Of a stretch of DNA of 32,282 nt, positions 21,690 to 30,092 are shown one piece after another (positions within the stretch are counted from its first letter, which is position 1; each line of letters begins with the position of its first letter). This DNA is from a virus. Where the stretch lies: positions 1 through 32,282 of IMG/VR virus record IMGVR_UViG_3300028374_000041; one strand, written 5' to 3'. Made by a program: the position numbers and the translations under genes. The notes beneath the pieces are model-generated. The model ran no database searches. It worked only from the letters and a program-made list of their open reading frames with translations, and had not been told where the DNA came from.

Positions 21690-24600
21690 ATGGATGTACA
21701 AAATAGTTTGAGTTCATTTGTTCAACAATTAATGATTGAACATAAAAACTCAGTAGAAATATGGAAAAAATTTACAGATGCTTTAAATTCTACCAAAGAG
21801 TCAGTAGTTGTAAATATTGAAGACGACTCTGGAAATATTGATAGAATTCAAATTCCTTCTTTTGGATGGTTAAAAGCCCAAGTTGAAAGATTGGATAATA
21901 ATGTTCAAAACCTTTCAGGTCTGAATAATTCGAATGCTGTTAATAGAAATCCTGATGGAACGTTCTCGCAAATAATTCTAAATACTTTAGATAGAGAAGC
22001 ACCTTCATTGACAGCACTTGCATCTCCAACTTCATTTGATTTCAAAAATAACTGGTTCTTTGAAAACTTCTTAAATCCTTTGATTTATGTTAACTTCGAA
22101 TTAACTGGGCAGATTGATACTAGAACGGTCAAAGCAATCGTTAGGCGATATATCTTAAATATTGCAACAGATGATGAATTAGATTATTTTAATGTAAACT
22201 ACGATGGAAGAAATGACATTGATATAGATTTATTAGAAGAAGATTTAACTCAACAAGGATTACAATATTTTACTGATGAAGAAGTAAGAACAATCCCTTA
22301 CCAAGAAAATATTTTCTTTGGATCTTTTGATGTAATCAAAATATTTGACGATACTATAGATGAAATTGCTGATATTACATCTGAGACTAAAAGAAAAAAG
22401 AAATATAAATTAAATAAATTAACTTACTCTTCTAAGAATTCAACTCTTTTTGAAACTGAAACTCTTAAAGTTGGAGATAGTTTAATTGTTAATACAGGAA
22501 GAAGAAATACTAGATTTAGAGTTATTGCAATTGAAACAGCAACTAATATTATAGAACTTGATATAGTTGAAGGATATGATTCTGTACAAATTGGAGCAGC
22601 CTCATTGAGTTTTTATAATACAAGAAACTCATTTATAAATTTAGAAATTCCTATTGGATTTAATGAAAGATTAGTTACATTCATTAGACCGATAGAACCT
22701 AATTCAAATATACCTGCAGATTTCTGGTCTCCAGGAGTTGCATTCTTTACGAATGATTTAAGTTTAGCAGTAACAAATGATTCATCTGTTACTTTAACAG
22801 AATTCTACAATCAACAAGTTGTAGATTTTGGTAGTTATATGCTAGGAATTGCAAAAGATGCTACACCGCCATCAGTCAATGGAGTTCAACCTGATCCACC
22901 GCAATTGGATCCTGAAGATTTTAAAGTAGTTGAAATCAATTCTCATTTAACACAAAGAAAAGTATTTGATGAAATTAGAAAACTTCAAAATGAAAAGAAT
23001 AAATTAAATTCAGATATTGAAGAAATCGATGTTGCTGTTACTGAGAAAAGAGAAGAATTATCAACTACAAAATTTGCATCTAATATTGAAAGATCTAATA
23101 TTGTAACTGAACTTCAAAACTTTGAAAGAGAAAAGCAGAATAAATTGAAACTTTTAAGTTCAATTATTTCTAAGATTAATAATCTATCTGCAGAATCATC
23201 TATCGGCGTTTCTCCTAAATATAGGATTCAAGGATTTTGGCCTTTCCCAGATCCAAAAGAAGGCCCTGACGGTAGTGGACAAGAGGTAATACAGTTTGTT
23301 ATTGAATATAGATATCTTTCGAAAGACGGTGATGCTAACCAACCTAAGCAAATCGAATTTACAGATAATACAGGTGAAAGACAAGCAGGAGCTCAAAGTA
23401 CTTGGGTTAAATTAGTAACTGGAGTTAGAGAAAGAGAAATAGATGAAGAAACGGGGCAATATAAATGGTCTGAAGAAGATGTACAAGATGCTGATACTGT
23501 AAATGTTAATCAATTAGATATTCCAATCAATAGAGATGAGAAAGTTCAAATCAGAATGAAATCTCTTTCTGAAGCAGGATATCCAACAAACCCAATTAAA
23601 TCTGAATATTCAAATGTAATTGAGGTAGTATTCCCGGATGATTTATCTGGTGGTGATCCTGTTCAAGATATTATACAAGAAGCAAGAGCTGAACAGATCA
23701 GAGTTGAACTTGATAATGACCTTGCTACTTTAGGATTAAATGTCCATTTAAGTGATCAGTTTACAGCAAATGAGAAATTCTTTGCACATACTGCAACTTC
23801 AATTGACTCTGGATTCTTATCCCCAGAACAAAGACCTATTACTCTTGCAGATAAGTTACTTGATTTTAATTCTCAAATTGAATCAATTCAAGCAACACTT
23901 GCTCAGGCAACTCCAGAGTTAACTGCTGTATTAATTGATGAGCAAGGAAATACTGTTAACTTAAATGCAAATCAAATTAATACAATATTTGCTGGGTATT
24001 ATAAAGATATTGTTTCAAACTTATCCGTTAAGAAAGGTGTTATTGTTAATAGGACTTTCTTTTTAGAACTTAGAAATAATTCACAAACAACATTAAGCTT
24101 TAAATCAAATGAGCCGGGTCCTTCTGATGATATGCCATTCCAGCAATTCAATTCAGGTCAGCCATTTGAACTATACGATGAGGTTCCTATTATTAACAAT
24201 ACAGAAGATACTGTAAATTCTTCAAGTCAAGTATATGGACAATATATTTACTTTAGAAAAGGAGGTATTAACAGAAAATTATTTTATAAACCTAATACAT
24301 CTGGTACTTCATCGGAATATCATTATGGAGCAACATTTTTATCTAAATCTCCAGTACCAAATGGATTTGTAGCAGTTAGTTCTGCTGGGGATTTATCTGC
24401 AGGATTAATTGATTTAAGTGATACTTCAGTTGGTGGTGAATTAGATAATCCAATTTATGTTCACATTGACCATCCTAAATATGTTCAAGATGCTCCTGTT
24501 TCAAGTTTAGGAGCAATTGCTGATTTTGGTAATTCTAAATTATCAAATGTAATTGAATCTAATACTTTCGGTATTTATGATAACGATATTCAAAGTTCTG

Positions 24601-25064
24601 ATTTCAGATTACAATGGGAATATAATAATAATCTATCAGATATCAAACAATCATTTAGATCAGATGACCAATTCTTAATCGGGCCTGGGTCATGTGGTTC
24701 TTACTTATTCCCATTAATTAGAGAAATTGATGGAATTAGAGTTGAAGGTGATACGATTAATGCTAAAAGATCAATTGAACCAGGAGCAAGTATACAAATA
24801 CCAATCGTATTCCAATTTAGAATGACTGATTACTTTGGAGAAGGTGCAACTGGTCTAGGAAATATCGGAGGTGATTATACGCAAGCAACAGAAAATCTAT
24901 CATATGTAAAAGCATTAGGATTTGATTTATATACAGAAGATAATAGAAAATATTCTTATGATATTGAATTCCAATCTATTTATAAAGCAGAAGGAGCAAC
25001 TCTTAGAAACGTAGGAGGATCCTCATTTGATGCTACATCTAATTCACAAGATATAATACTTTAA
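21690..25064 (+). CDS. Large baseplate/tail structural protein with coiled coil and Fn3-like region
   Basis: The protein has 1124 residues. From the N-terminus there is a helical start (LSSFVQQLMIEHKNSVEIWK), a mixed domain to about 425, and a strong heptad helix at 428-503 (RKLQNEKNKLNSDIEEIDVA and onward). A fibronectin-III-like beta region follows at about 505-650 (KYRIQGFWPFPD, VIQFVIEYRYLSKDG, VQIRMKSLSEAGYPTN), then Gly/Ser-rich beta modules to the end. The coiled coil followed by an Fn3-type domain recalls elongated trimeric tail proteins. No T4 equivalent is recognised; by position it could correspond to gp10 or to a fibre connector. A strong terminator follows 12 bases after its stop, ending the operon. 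A 66-residue minus-strand frame at 23196-23396 is a shadow. Confidence 0.55.
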   Translation: MDVQNSLSSFVQQLMIEHKNSVEIWKKFTDALNSTKESVVVNIEDDSGNIDRIQIPSFGWLKAQVERLDNNVQNLSGLNNSNAVNRNPDGTFSQIILNTLDREAPSLTALASPTSFDFKNNWFFENFLNPLIYVNFELTGQIDTRTVKAIVRRYILNIATDDELDYFNVNYDGRNDIDIDLLEEDLTQQGLQYFTDEEVRTIPYQENIFFGSFDVIKIFDDTIDEIADITSETKRKKKYKLNKLTYSSKNSTLFETETLKVGDSLIVNTGRRNTRFRVIAIETATNIIELDIVEGYDSVQIGAASLSFYNTRNSFINLEIPIGFNERLVTFIRPIEPNSNIPADFWSPGVAFFTNDLSLAVTNDSSVTLTEFYNQQVVDFGSYMLGIAKDATPPSVNGVQPDPPQLDPEDFKVVEINSHLTQRKVFDEIRKLQNEKNKLNSDIEEIDVAVTEKREELSTTKFASNIERSNIVTELQNFEREKQNKLKLLSSIISKINNLSAESSIGVSPKYRIQGFWPFPDPKEGPDGSGQEVIQFVIEYRYLSKDGDANQPKQIEFTDNTGERQAGAQSTWVKLVTGVREREIDEETGQYKWSEEDVQDADTVNVNQLDIPINRDEKVQIRMKSLSEAGYPTNPIKSEYSNVIEVVFPDDLSGGDPVQDIIQEARAEQIRVELDNDLATLGLNVHLSDQFTANEKFFAHTATSIDSGFLSPEQRPITLADKLLDFNSQIESIQATLAQATPELTAVLIDEQGNTVNLNANQINTIFAGYYKDIVSNLSVKKGVIVNRTFFLELRNNSQTTLSFKSNEPGPSDDMPFQQFNSGQPFELYDEVPIINNTEDTVNSSSQVYGQYIYFRKGGINRKLFYKPNTSGTSSEYHYGATFLSKSPVPNGFVAVSSAGDLSAGLIDLSDTSVGGELDNPIYVHIDHPKYVQDAPVSSLGAIADFGNSKLSNVIESNTFGIYDNDIQSSDFRLQWEYNNNLSDIKQSFRSDDQFLIGPGSCGSYLFPLIREIDGIRVEGDTINAKRSIEPGASIQIPIVFQFRMTDYFGEGATGLGNIGGDYTQATENLSYVKALGFDLYTEDNRKYSYDIEFQSIYKAEGATLRNVGGSSFDATSNSQDIIL

Positions 25065-25076
25065 TATTTTATTTTT

Positions 25077-25114
25077 ACTCAGACATATTGTCCAACTTTA
25101 TGTCTGAGTTTTTT
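25077..25114 (+). terminator. Rho-independent terminator
   Basis: A perfect 11-bp stem (ACTCAGACATA at 25077-25087 with TATGTCTGAGT at 25099-25109) encloses an 11-base loop and ends in six T (25109-25114). It ends the operon that contains the gp7-like and following genes. Confidence 0.9.
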
Positions 25115-25119
25115 CCATT

Positions 25120-25127
25120 GATAAATA
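25120..25127 (+). promoter_or_regulatory. T4-late-like promoter candidate GATAAATA
   Basis: This 7 of 8 match to TATAAATA lies five bases after the terminator T-run and 25 bases before the ATG at 25153. It is the only AT-rich element in a short gap that must contain a promoter if the terminator is efficient. Confidence 0.5.
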
Positions 25128-25152
25128 TTGAAAGCAAAATAAAGCTCAATCA

Positions 25153-28100
25153 ATGGCTGAAAAACTATTAGGTGATGTTTCATTTGGTTTAATAAGAACC
25201 AATCCGAAGCTTACGACAAATGCGAAATTAACTTACACTTCAAATTCTGAATTATTTATAAATTCTATAGATGCTTCATTTGAATTGAATAAGACAGATT
25301 TTAAAAATTATAAAACGTCTTCAGATTCTGATTACCACTGGGATTTATGGAGATTCTGGAAGAAAGGGATCACACCAAATAATATTACACATGGTTTAGG
25401 TGATGTAAATGATCCAACACAAGTTCAGCAAAACTATTCTAATCAATATGACTTAACATATGCAGCAGGTGCAAAATATGAAGACTCAAGATTTTACGAT
25501 GAAGAATTCTCTTATTTTGCTCCAATATGGTTAGATAGAGTCTTACCTGAGAAATTTGTAATATTCAGAGTAGATGACCCTTCTCAATTTAAATATACAA
25601 ACATAGATGAGGATAATGATTTAAAAAGATTACAATCTGAAGATCCTTCCAAGTTTAAACAATACATGTTAGATAATGCTACTATTATCAAAACAATTGA
25701 TTTAGGACCTGAGTCTGAAATAGGAAAGTATATTAGAAAGTATAAAAGACAAAGCGATTTTCCGGCCTTCCCTATTAATATAAGGTATGAAAAGGATTCT
25801 TTTACTCAATTTAGAGGAATTTCTTTAAAGAAAGGTGACTTCTCAGATGAAAGTGAAAAAATACATACATCATTAGTAGCAAGAGATCAAAGTATAATTG
25901 AATTTGATAACTTTGTTACAAAGGGTTTTGAAAGAAATAACCTTGCCATAGCAAATATTATAAACTTAGAGTTTTTATTTGATGATCCAGAAGCAGAAGA
26001 ATTCTCAATCAACAGATACTTTGGGTTTTATGTTAATACAGTTCCTGAAGGAGTTACAACTGCAAGATCTTTAGAAGAAATTGATGAGAATAGAGTTAAA
26101 ATTACTTTAGATGAGACACCATATTCAAATAATCAAATAAAAGATATTGCTGCAATTTATTATATAAAAGATAAAACTGATAAATTTTATAAAATTGACG
26201 CTGATTCTAACTGGGATCAAAATGAAATTATTATTAATGAAAGATTAGGCGAAGATGACCAAGGTCTTTTAGGTTTTAGTAATCCTGTTTTTTCTGCAGG
26301 CGGTACTTCAACTGATTTCAAAGGATTCTCTTATATGGAATTTGATGTTACAGGCATGCCAAGATCTGGTGATTATTATTATATAGGAAGAGAATTACCT
26401 GAATATGGAATCTTTGCAGATCATACGATTGCAAAAGCAGGGATAAATCATGAAAATAGATTTTCAATTCAAGGATCAAAAGAACAGATTGCACTTGCAA
26501 TTAAAAAAGCTATTAATTATAATTATGGTAATACTGTTGATTTAGAGTTTGATTCTAAATTTGAAGTTGAACATACAACAACTGCTCCTATTGGCGGCAC
26601 ATATACAAATAAAACATTCACAGGGGTTCCGGAAAATATAGATGGAGTAATACCTAACTTAAATTCTTTAGTTCTTATTAAAAATGAAACTATTGATTCT
26701 AGAAATGGGATCTATACTGTCACTGCAAATAATGGAGGATTATTGACATTACAAAGAAATACCGCTTTTAGATTAGTGGAAGGTGATACTGTATCTGTAA
26801 CAAAAGGAATTTCTAATTCAGGTGATATTTTTATCTTAGATATCTCAGGATGGTTTATTTTTAAAGCAACTGAAAGTAAATTAAACGGTAACCAATTTAT
26901 AAGAGCAACTACGAGAGGTACAAAAGTATTGGTATATTCAACATTCGCAGGTTCAAGATATAATACATTAGAAGTTACTAGAAATAGGCACATCTTGAAT
27001 AATGTAATCAAGTTGAACACAAACAATGGACTGTTCTTTGGTGGATCTGATACAACTGAAAATAGATTAGCTATTGATATTTCATTTTTAGAATTATTAG
27101 AAGGAGATGTATTTTTTGTTAATACTTCAAATGGTTTTAAAGAAATAAGAACACTAAGGTTCTTGGGATTTCCAACAAGAGATACTGATGGTATTATTAC
27201 TGACTTTGTTAGAGATGATGAATTTATTATAGTTGAAGTAGAATCAGGATCAAGAATTCTTTTAAATAACTTTGGGAACTTAAGTTTCTATACATTTAAT
27301 AAAAATGAATATGGATTCTTTTCTATATTTCCTATTAAGGATTTTGACTTTGATTTTCATTCTACAGAAAATAGCTCAGTTGATAATAAAAACATGTTAG
27401 CTTATTATGATAAATTAAAGTATAAACAATTTATTTCAGGATCAGTTGATTTATCTGATACTTCAGGTTCAAATTATAGTAACCTTTTAAAATATGATTA
27501 TGAAAACACATTTAAACCTTTTGGTAACTTTACTGAATTACTTGGATTAGAAAATTCAAATGGTGAATTAGTAAAAGTTGATTCAGAGTATGATAGATTA
27601 AATGAGAATTTCTTAAAAGAGCTATCAACTTACTCTAGATTATCTCCTTTTGTTACAAAATGGGTTAAAGATGGAGTTAACGTTAAAGAATTGCCATATA
27701 GATTAAATACAAGCTATGCATTTGGATTAGATAATTTCTCACCTTCATTTGAAATTAAAACTCCAAATCCTCAATATTTTACACATGAATGGTATTATTT
27801 AGGAGCATATCCTAATTATGTTAAAAAATCTGATGAAAGTGTTACTGATTATTATCAGTTCTTTGATGAGAATTTTGATATGGATGCATACTTAGATCCA
27901 AACAGAAATTATTTTGAAGAATATTTTACAATAGAGAAAAAAGGTGACTTCTTTATCAACCCTGAAATTAAATACTCAGAGATTGAAAGAGGAAGTACAA
28001 GAAGATTTGCAAACACATTTTTTAGAGGAGCTAAATTTTATGTTAAGAAAAGAAGAGAAAATGAAACTAGACTTGATTTTAATGTTGATAATTTAGATTT

Positions 28101-30045
28101 CTTACAAAGCTCTGAATATAATGGATATAAATTCTCAGCAGTACTTCAACCAACAAGTCACTTTTATACTTTAGATTATGAACAAGGATCAGGTGAAGCA
28201 GAAACAAACGGAGCAGGTGTTCCGTTTGATAACCCTGGAGAAAGTATTCCTAAACTTAAATTTACAGTAATTGAAAATAAGAAGTTTAAAAATATTACTT
28301 TCTTAATTGAATTTAAATTACCAAATACAAATTTATTTAAATTTTACTTAGATACTATTTTCTTATATACATTTAAAAGTATTAAGTTGATTAGATTTAA
28401 TCCTGTTAATTCAGCTACTGGAGATAATTATATTTTTAATACTCAAGCTGATTTTTTAACAGCAATTGAAAATGGTGATTTTGAATTTGTTTATCCTGAT
28501 ACTCCTTTAACTGGAATTTATGATATTAGAGGAGATTTAGATACAAACAGATATAATAGAAAACTATATCAAAGCTCAAGAAAAGTTGACGGTATAAGAT
28601 CTATCGAAAATACATTTACTCAAGCTTTAAAAGAATTAACTACAAATCCTGATGGAGTTAAAAATAAAATTAAATTGTATAGAAAGGGTACTCAACCTCA
28701 TTTATGGGAAGTACAAGATATTTTAAAAGTAGTAAGTGATAGAATTGTTTTTGCTGATTCAATAGGAGCAAGAGAAAATCAATATGTAGAACAAGGGCTA
28801 GGAATTAATTTTTCTAATTATAATGCTTTAAATTTCTATCCATATTATGAAGATGGAGGTTTTAATTTCTTTAGAAGACAGATTGAAGATGCATCGTTTG
28901 CTAACATTTTTGATTTAGTAAACCAAGGGTCCCCTGAAGTTGAGTATGTAACTATTCCTGAAGATTATGATGGAACTGTTCCTTTTGAGGATTTAGAAAG
29001 AAATAATTTTGTTATCGAGTTTGAGAAACCTTTTAGTATTCAAAAATCTAAATACTTAACAGTTACACAAGATACAGATATACCACCAGGGTTAACAACT
29101 GAAACTGAAATTGGTTCAACTTTAAAAAGAGAAAATAGAGTAGAATTACTACCAATGAACAGATATGGTGGGGAATATTTTCCTAAATTTAGAGATGTAT
29201 TATTATTCACTGATAAAAACTCAAACAGAGAAGCACTTAAGAATTTAAATAGAGAATTTGATATTGAAAACTCTGAGTTTGGAGTAATACCTAATTTTTA
29301 TTATTCAAAGGTTTCTCCAGAAGCATTTAACAGAATTCTAACAGTAAACCCTGAGACTGGATTTTCATCTAGATATCCTTTAATTGGAGAAATAGGAATA
29401 GATAAAAAGGACTTATATATTTTCAAATCTAACTGGGACTTAGGATATTATCAAAAGAGCATAAACAAGAATTTTACACAACCTAAATTCGGTACATGGA
29501 ATTCAATTGAACAGAAGAACTTTTTAAGTTCTAAGATAATGAAAATTCCTGATGTAATTCGAATTGAAGAATTTCTAGCAAGAGAAGAAGGAGATGCTAC
29601 TATTTCAGAATTTGATATTGAGTATACTCGACCTACTCAAGATACAGTAGAAATGCAGGTTAACTTAGAAAATAGAATTATATCTAAATTATTTGAATTA
29701 GGAATTGCTGAAGTATTTGATGAATTTGTGAACTATGAGTATACATTACAGAATGATAGAGAGGATTTTATATCAGATTATATTAGATTTAATGTATTGC
29801 CAAGATATAGAATAGATGAAGTTATATTTTGGGTATTGAGTTCAGTAGGTGGATTATCATTACCTCTTGTATTTAATGAATTAGAAGATGTTGAAAAAAT
29901 ACAACAGAATTTTAAACAGGAGACAGGGTTCAATTTCCAAGTAAGAAGAAATTCTAATTTCAATTTTGTTTTAAATGGAAATTTAAATACAAGTAAATTC
30001 CAATCCTTTTCTTCAGCAATCACTGTGAGATTGGTAAAAAGATAA
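25153..30045 (+). CDS. Giant virion structural protein (1630 residues), tail/baseplate
   Basis: This is the longest gene in the window. Its N-terminus (FGLIRTNPKLTTNAKLTYTS, then a W-rich DYHWDLWRFWKKGITP near 60-75) resembles large structural proteins of T4-like and jumbo myoviruses that lack a standard name. Residues about 503-565 match a module common in tail fibres: a LVLIKNETIDSRNGIYTV strand pair, then LLTLQRNTAFRLVEGDTVSV, corresponding to the LVKNQTxxxxNGIYxV pattern seen across phages. The rest is beta-rich and Asn/Asp/Phe-rich, with no enzyme motif, signal peptide or membrane segment. It has its own promoter-like box and terminator upstream, so it may be regulated apart from the wedge operon. 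It is probably a peripheral baseplate or long-fibre component. Confidence 0.6.
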   Translation: MAEKLLGDVSFGLIRTNPKLTTNAKLTYTSNSELFINSIDASFELNKTDFKNYKTSSDSDYHWDLWRFWKKGITPNNITHGLGDVNDPTQVQQNYSNQYDLTYAAGAKYEDSRFYDEEFSYFAPIWLDRVLPEKFVIFRVDDPSQFKYTNIDEDNDLKRLQSEDPSKFKQYMLDNATIIKTIDLGPESEIGKYIRKYKRQSDFPAFPINIRYEKDSFTQFRGISLKKGDFSDESEKIHTSLVARDQSIIEFDNFVTKGFERNNLAIANIINLEFLFDDPEAEEFSINRYFGFYVNTVPEGVTTARSLEEIDENRVKITLDETPYSNNQIKDIAAIYYIKDKTDKFYKIDADSNWDQNEIIINERLGEDDQGLLGFSNPVFSAGGTSTDFKGFSYMEFDVTGMPRSGDYYYIGRELPEYGIFADHTIAKAGINHENRFSIQGSKEQIALAIKKAINYNYGNTVDLEFDSKFEVEHTTTAPIGGTYTNKTFTGVPENIDGVIPNLNSLVLIKNETIDSRNGIYTVTANNGGLLTLQRNTAFRLVEGDTVSVTKGISNSGDIFILDISGWFIFKATESKLNGNQFIRATTRGTKVLVYSTFAGSRYNTLEVTRNRHILNNVIKLNTNNGLFFGGSDTTENRLAIDISFLELLEGDVFFVNTSNGFKEIRTLRFLGFPTRDTDGIITDFVRDDEFIIVEVESGSRILLNNFGNLSFYTFNKNEYGFFSIFPIKDFDFDFHSTENSSVDNKNMLAYYDKLKYKQFISGSVDLSDTSGSNYSNLLKYDYENTFKPFGNFTELLGLENSNGELVKVDSEYDRLNENFLKELSTYSRLSPFVTKWVKDGVNVKELPYRLNTSYAFGLDNFSPSFEIKTPNPQYFTHEWYYLGAYPNYVKKSDESVTDYYQFFDENFDMDAYLDPNRNYFEEYFTIEKKGDFFINPEIKYSEIERGSTRRFANTFFRGAKFYVKKRRENETRLDFNVDNLDFLQSSEYNGYKFSAVLQPTSHFYTLDYEQGSGEAETNGAGVPFDNPGESIPKLKFTVIENKKFKNITFLIEFKLPNTNLFKFYLDTIFLYTFKSIKLIRFNPVNSATGDNYIFNTQADFLTAIENGDFEFVYPDTPLTGIYDIRGDLDTNRYNRKLYQSSRKVDGIRSIENTFTQALKELTTNPDGVKNKIKLYRKGTQPHLWEVQDILKVVSDRIVFADSIGARENQYVEQGLGINFSNYNALNFYPYYEDGGFNFFRRQIEDASFANIFDLVNQGSPEVEYVTIPEDYDGTVPFEDLERNNFVIEFEKPFSIQKSKYLTVTQDTDIPPGLTTETEIGSTLKRENRVELLPMNRYGGEYFPKFRDVLLFTDKNSNREALKNLNREFDIENSEFGVIPNFYYSKVSPEAFNRILTVNPETGFSSRYPLIGEIGIDKKDLYIFKSNWDLGYYQKSINKNFTQPKFGTWNSIEQKNFLSSKIMKIPDVIRIEEFLAREEGDATISEFDIEYTRPTQDTVEMQVNLENRIISKLFELGIAEVFDEFVNYEYTLQNDREDFISDYIRFNVLPRYRIDEVIFWVLSSVGGLSLPLVFNELEDVEKIQQNFKQETGFNFQVRRNSNFNFVLNGNLNTSKFQSFSSAITVRLVKR

Positions 30046-30056
30046 TTGTATTCAAT

Positions 30057-30064
30057 TATAAATA
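30057..30064 (+). promoter_or_regulatory. T4-late-like promoter candidate TATAAATA (exact)
   Basis: This is an exact match to the T4 late promoter consensus, 12 bases after the stop of the 1630-residue gene and 28 bases before the ATG at 30093. Of the candidate set it has the best sequence. Confidence 0.5.
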
Positions 30065-30092
30065 AATAACAAAACAATAAAGCTTTAAAAGA

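Noticed and set aside
23196-23396. Minus-strand frame of 66 codons
   Set aside because: It is opposite the Fn3-like region of a long convincing gene.
26712-27026. Minus-strand frame of 104 codons
   Set aside because: It is antisense to the fibre-type module of the 1630-residue gene, with no supporting signals.
29778-30077. Minus-strand frame crossing the gap before the fibre gene
   Set aside because: It overlaps the end of a long plus-strand gene, and the composition is a shadow.
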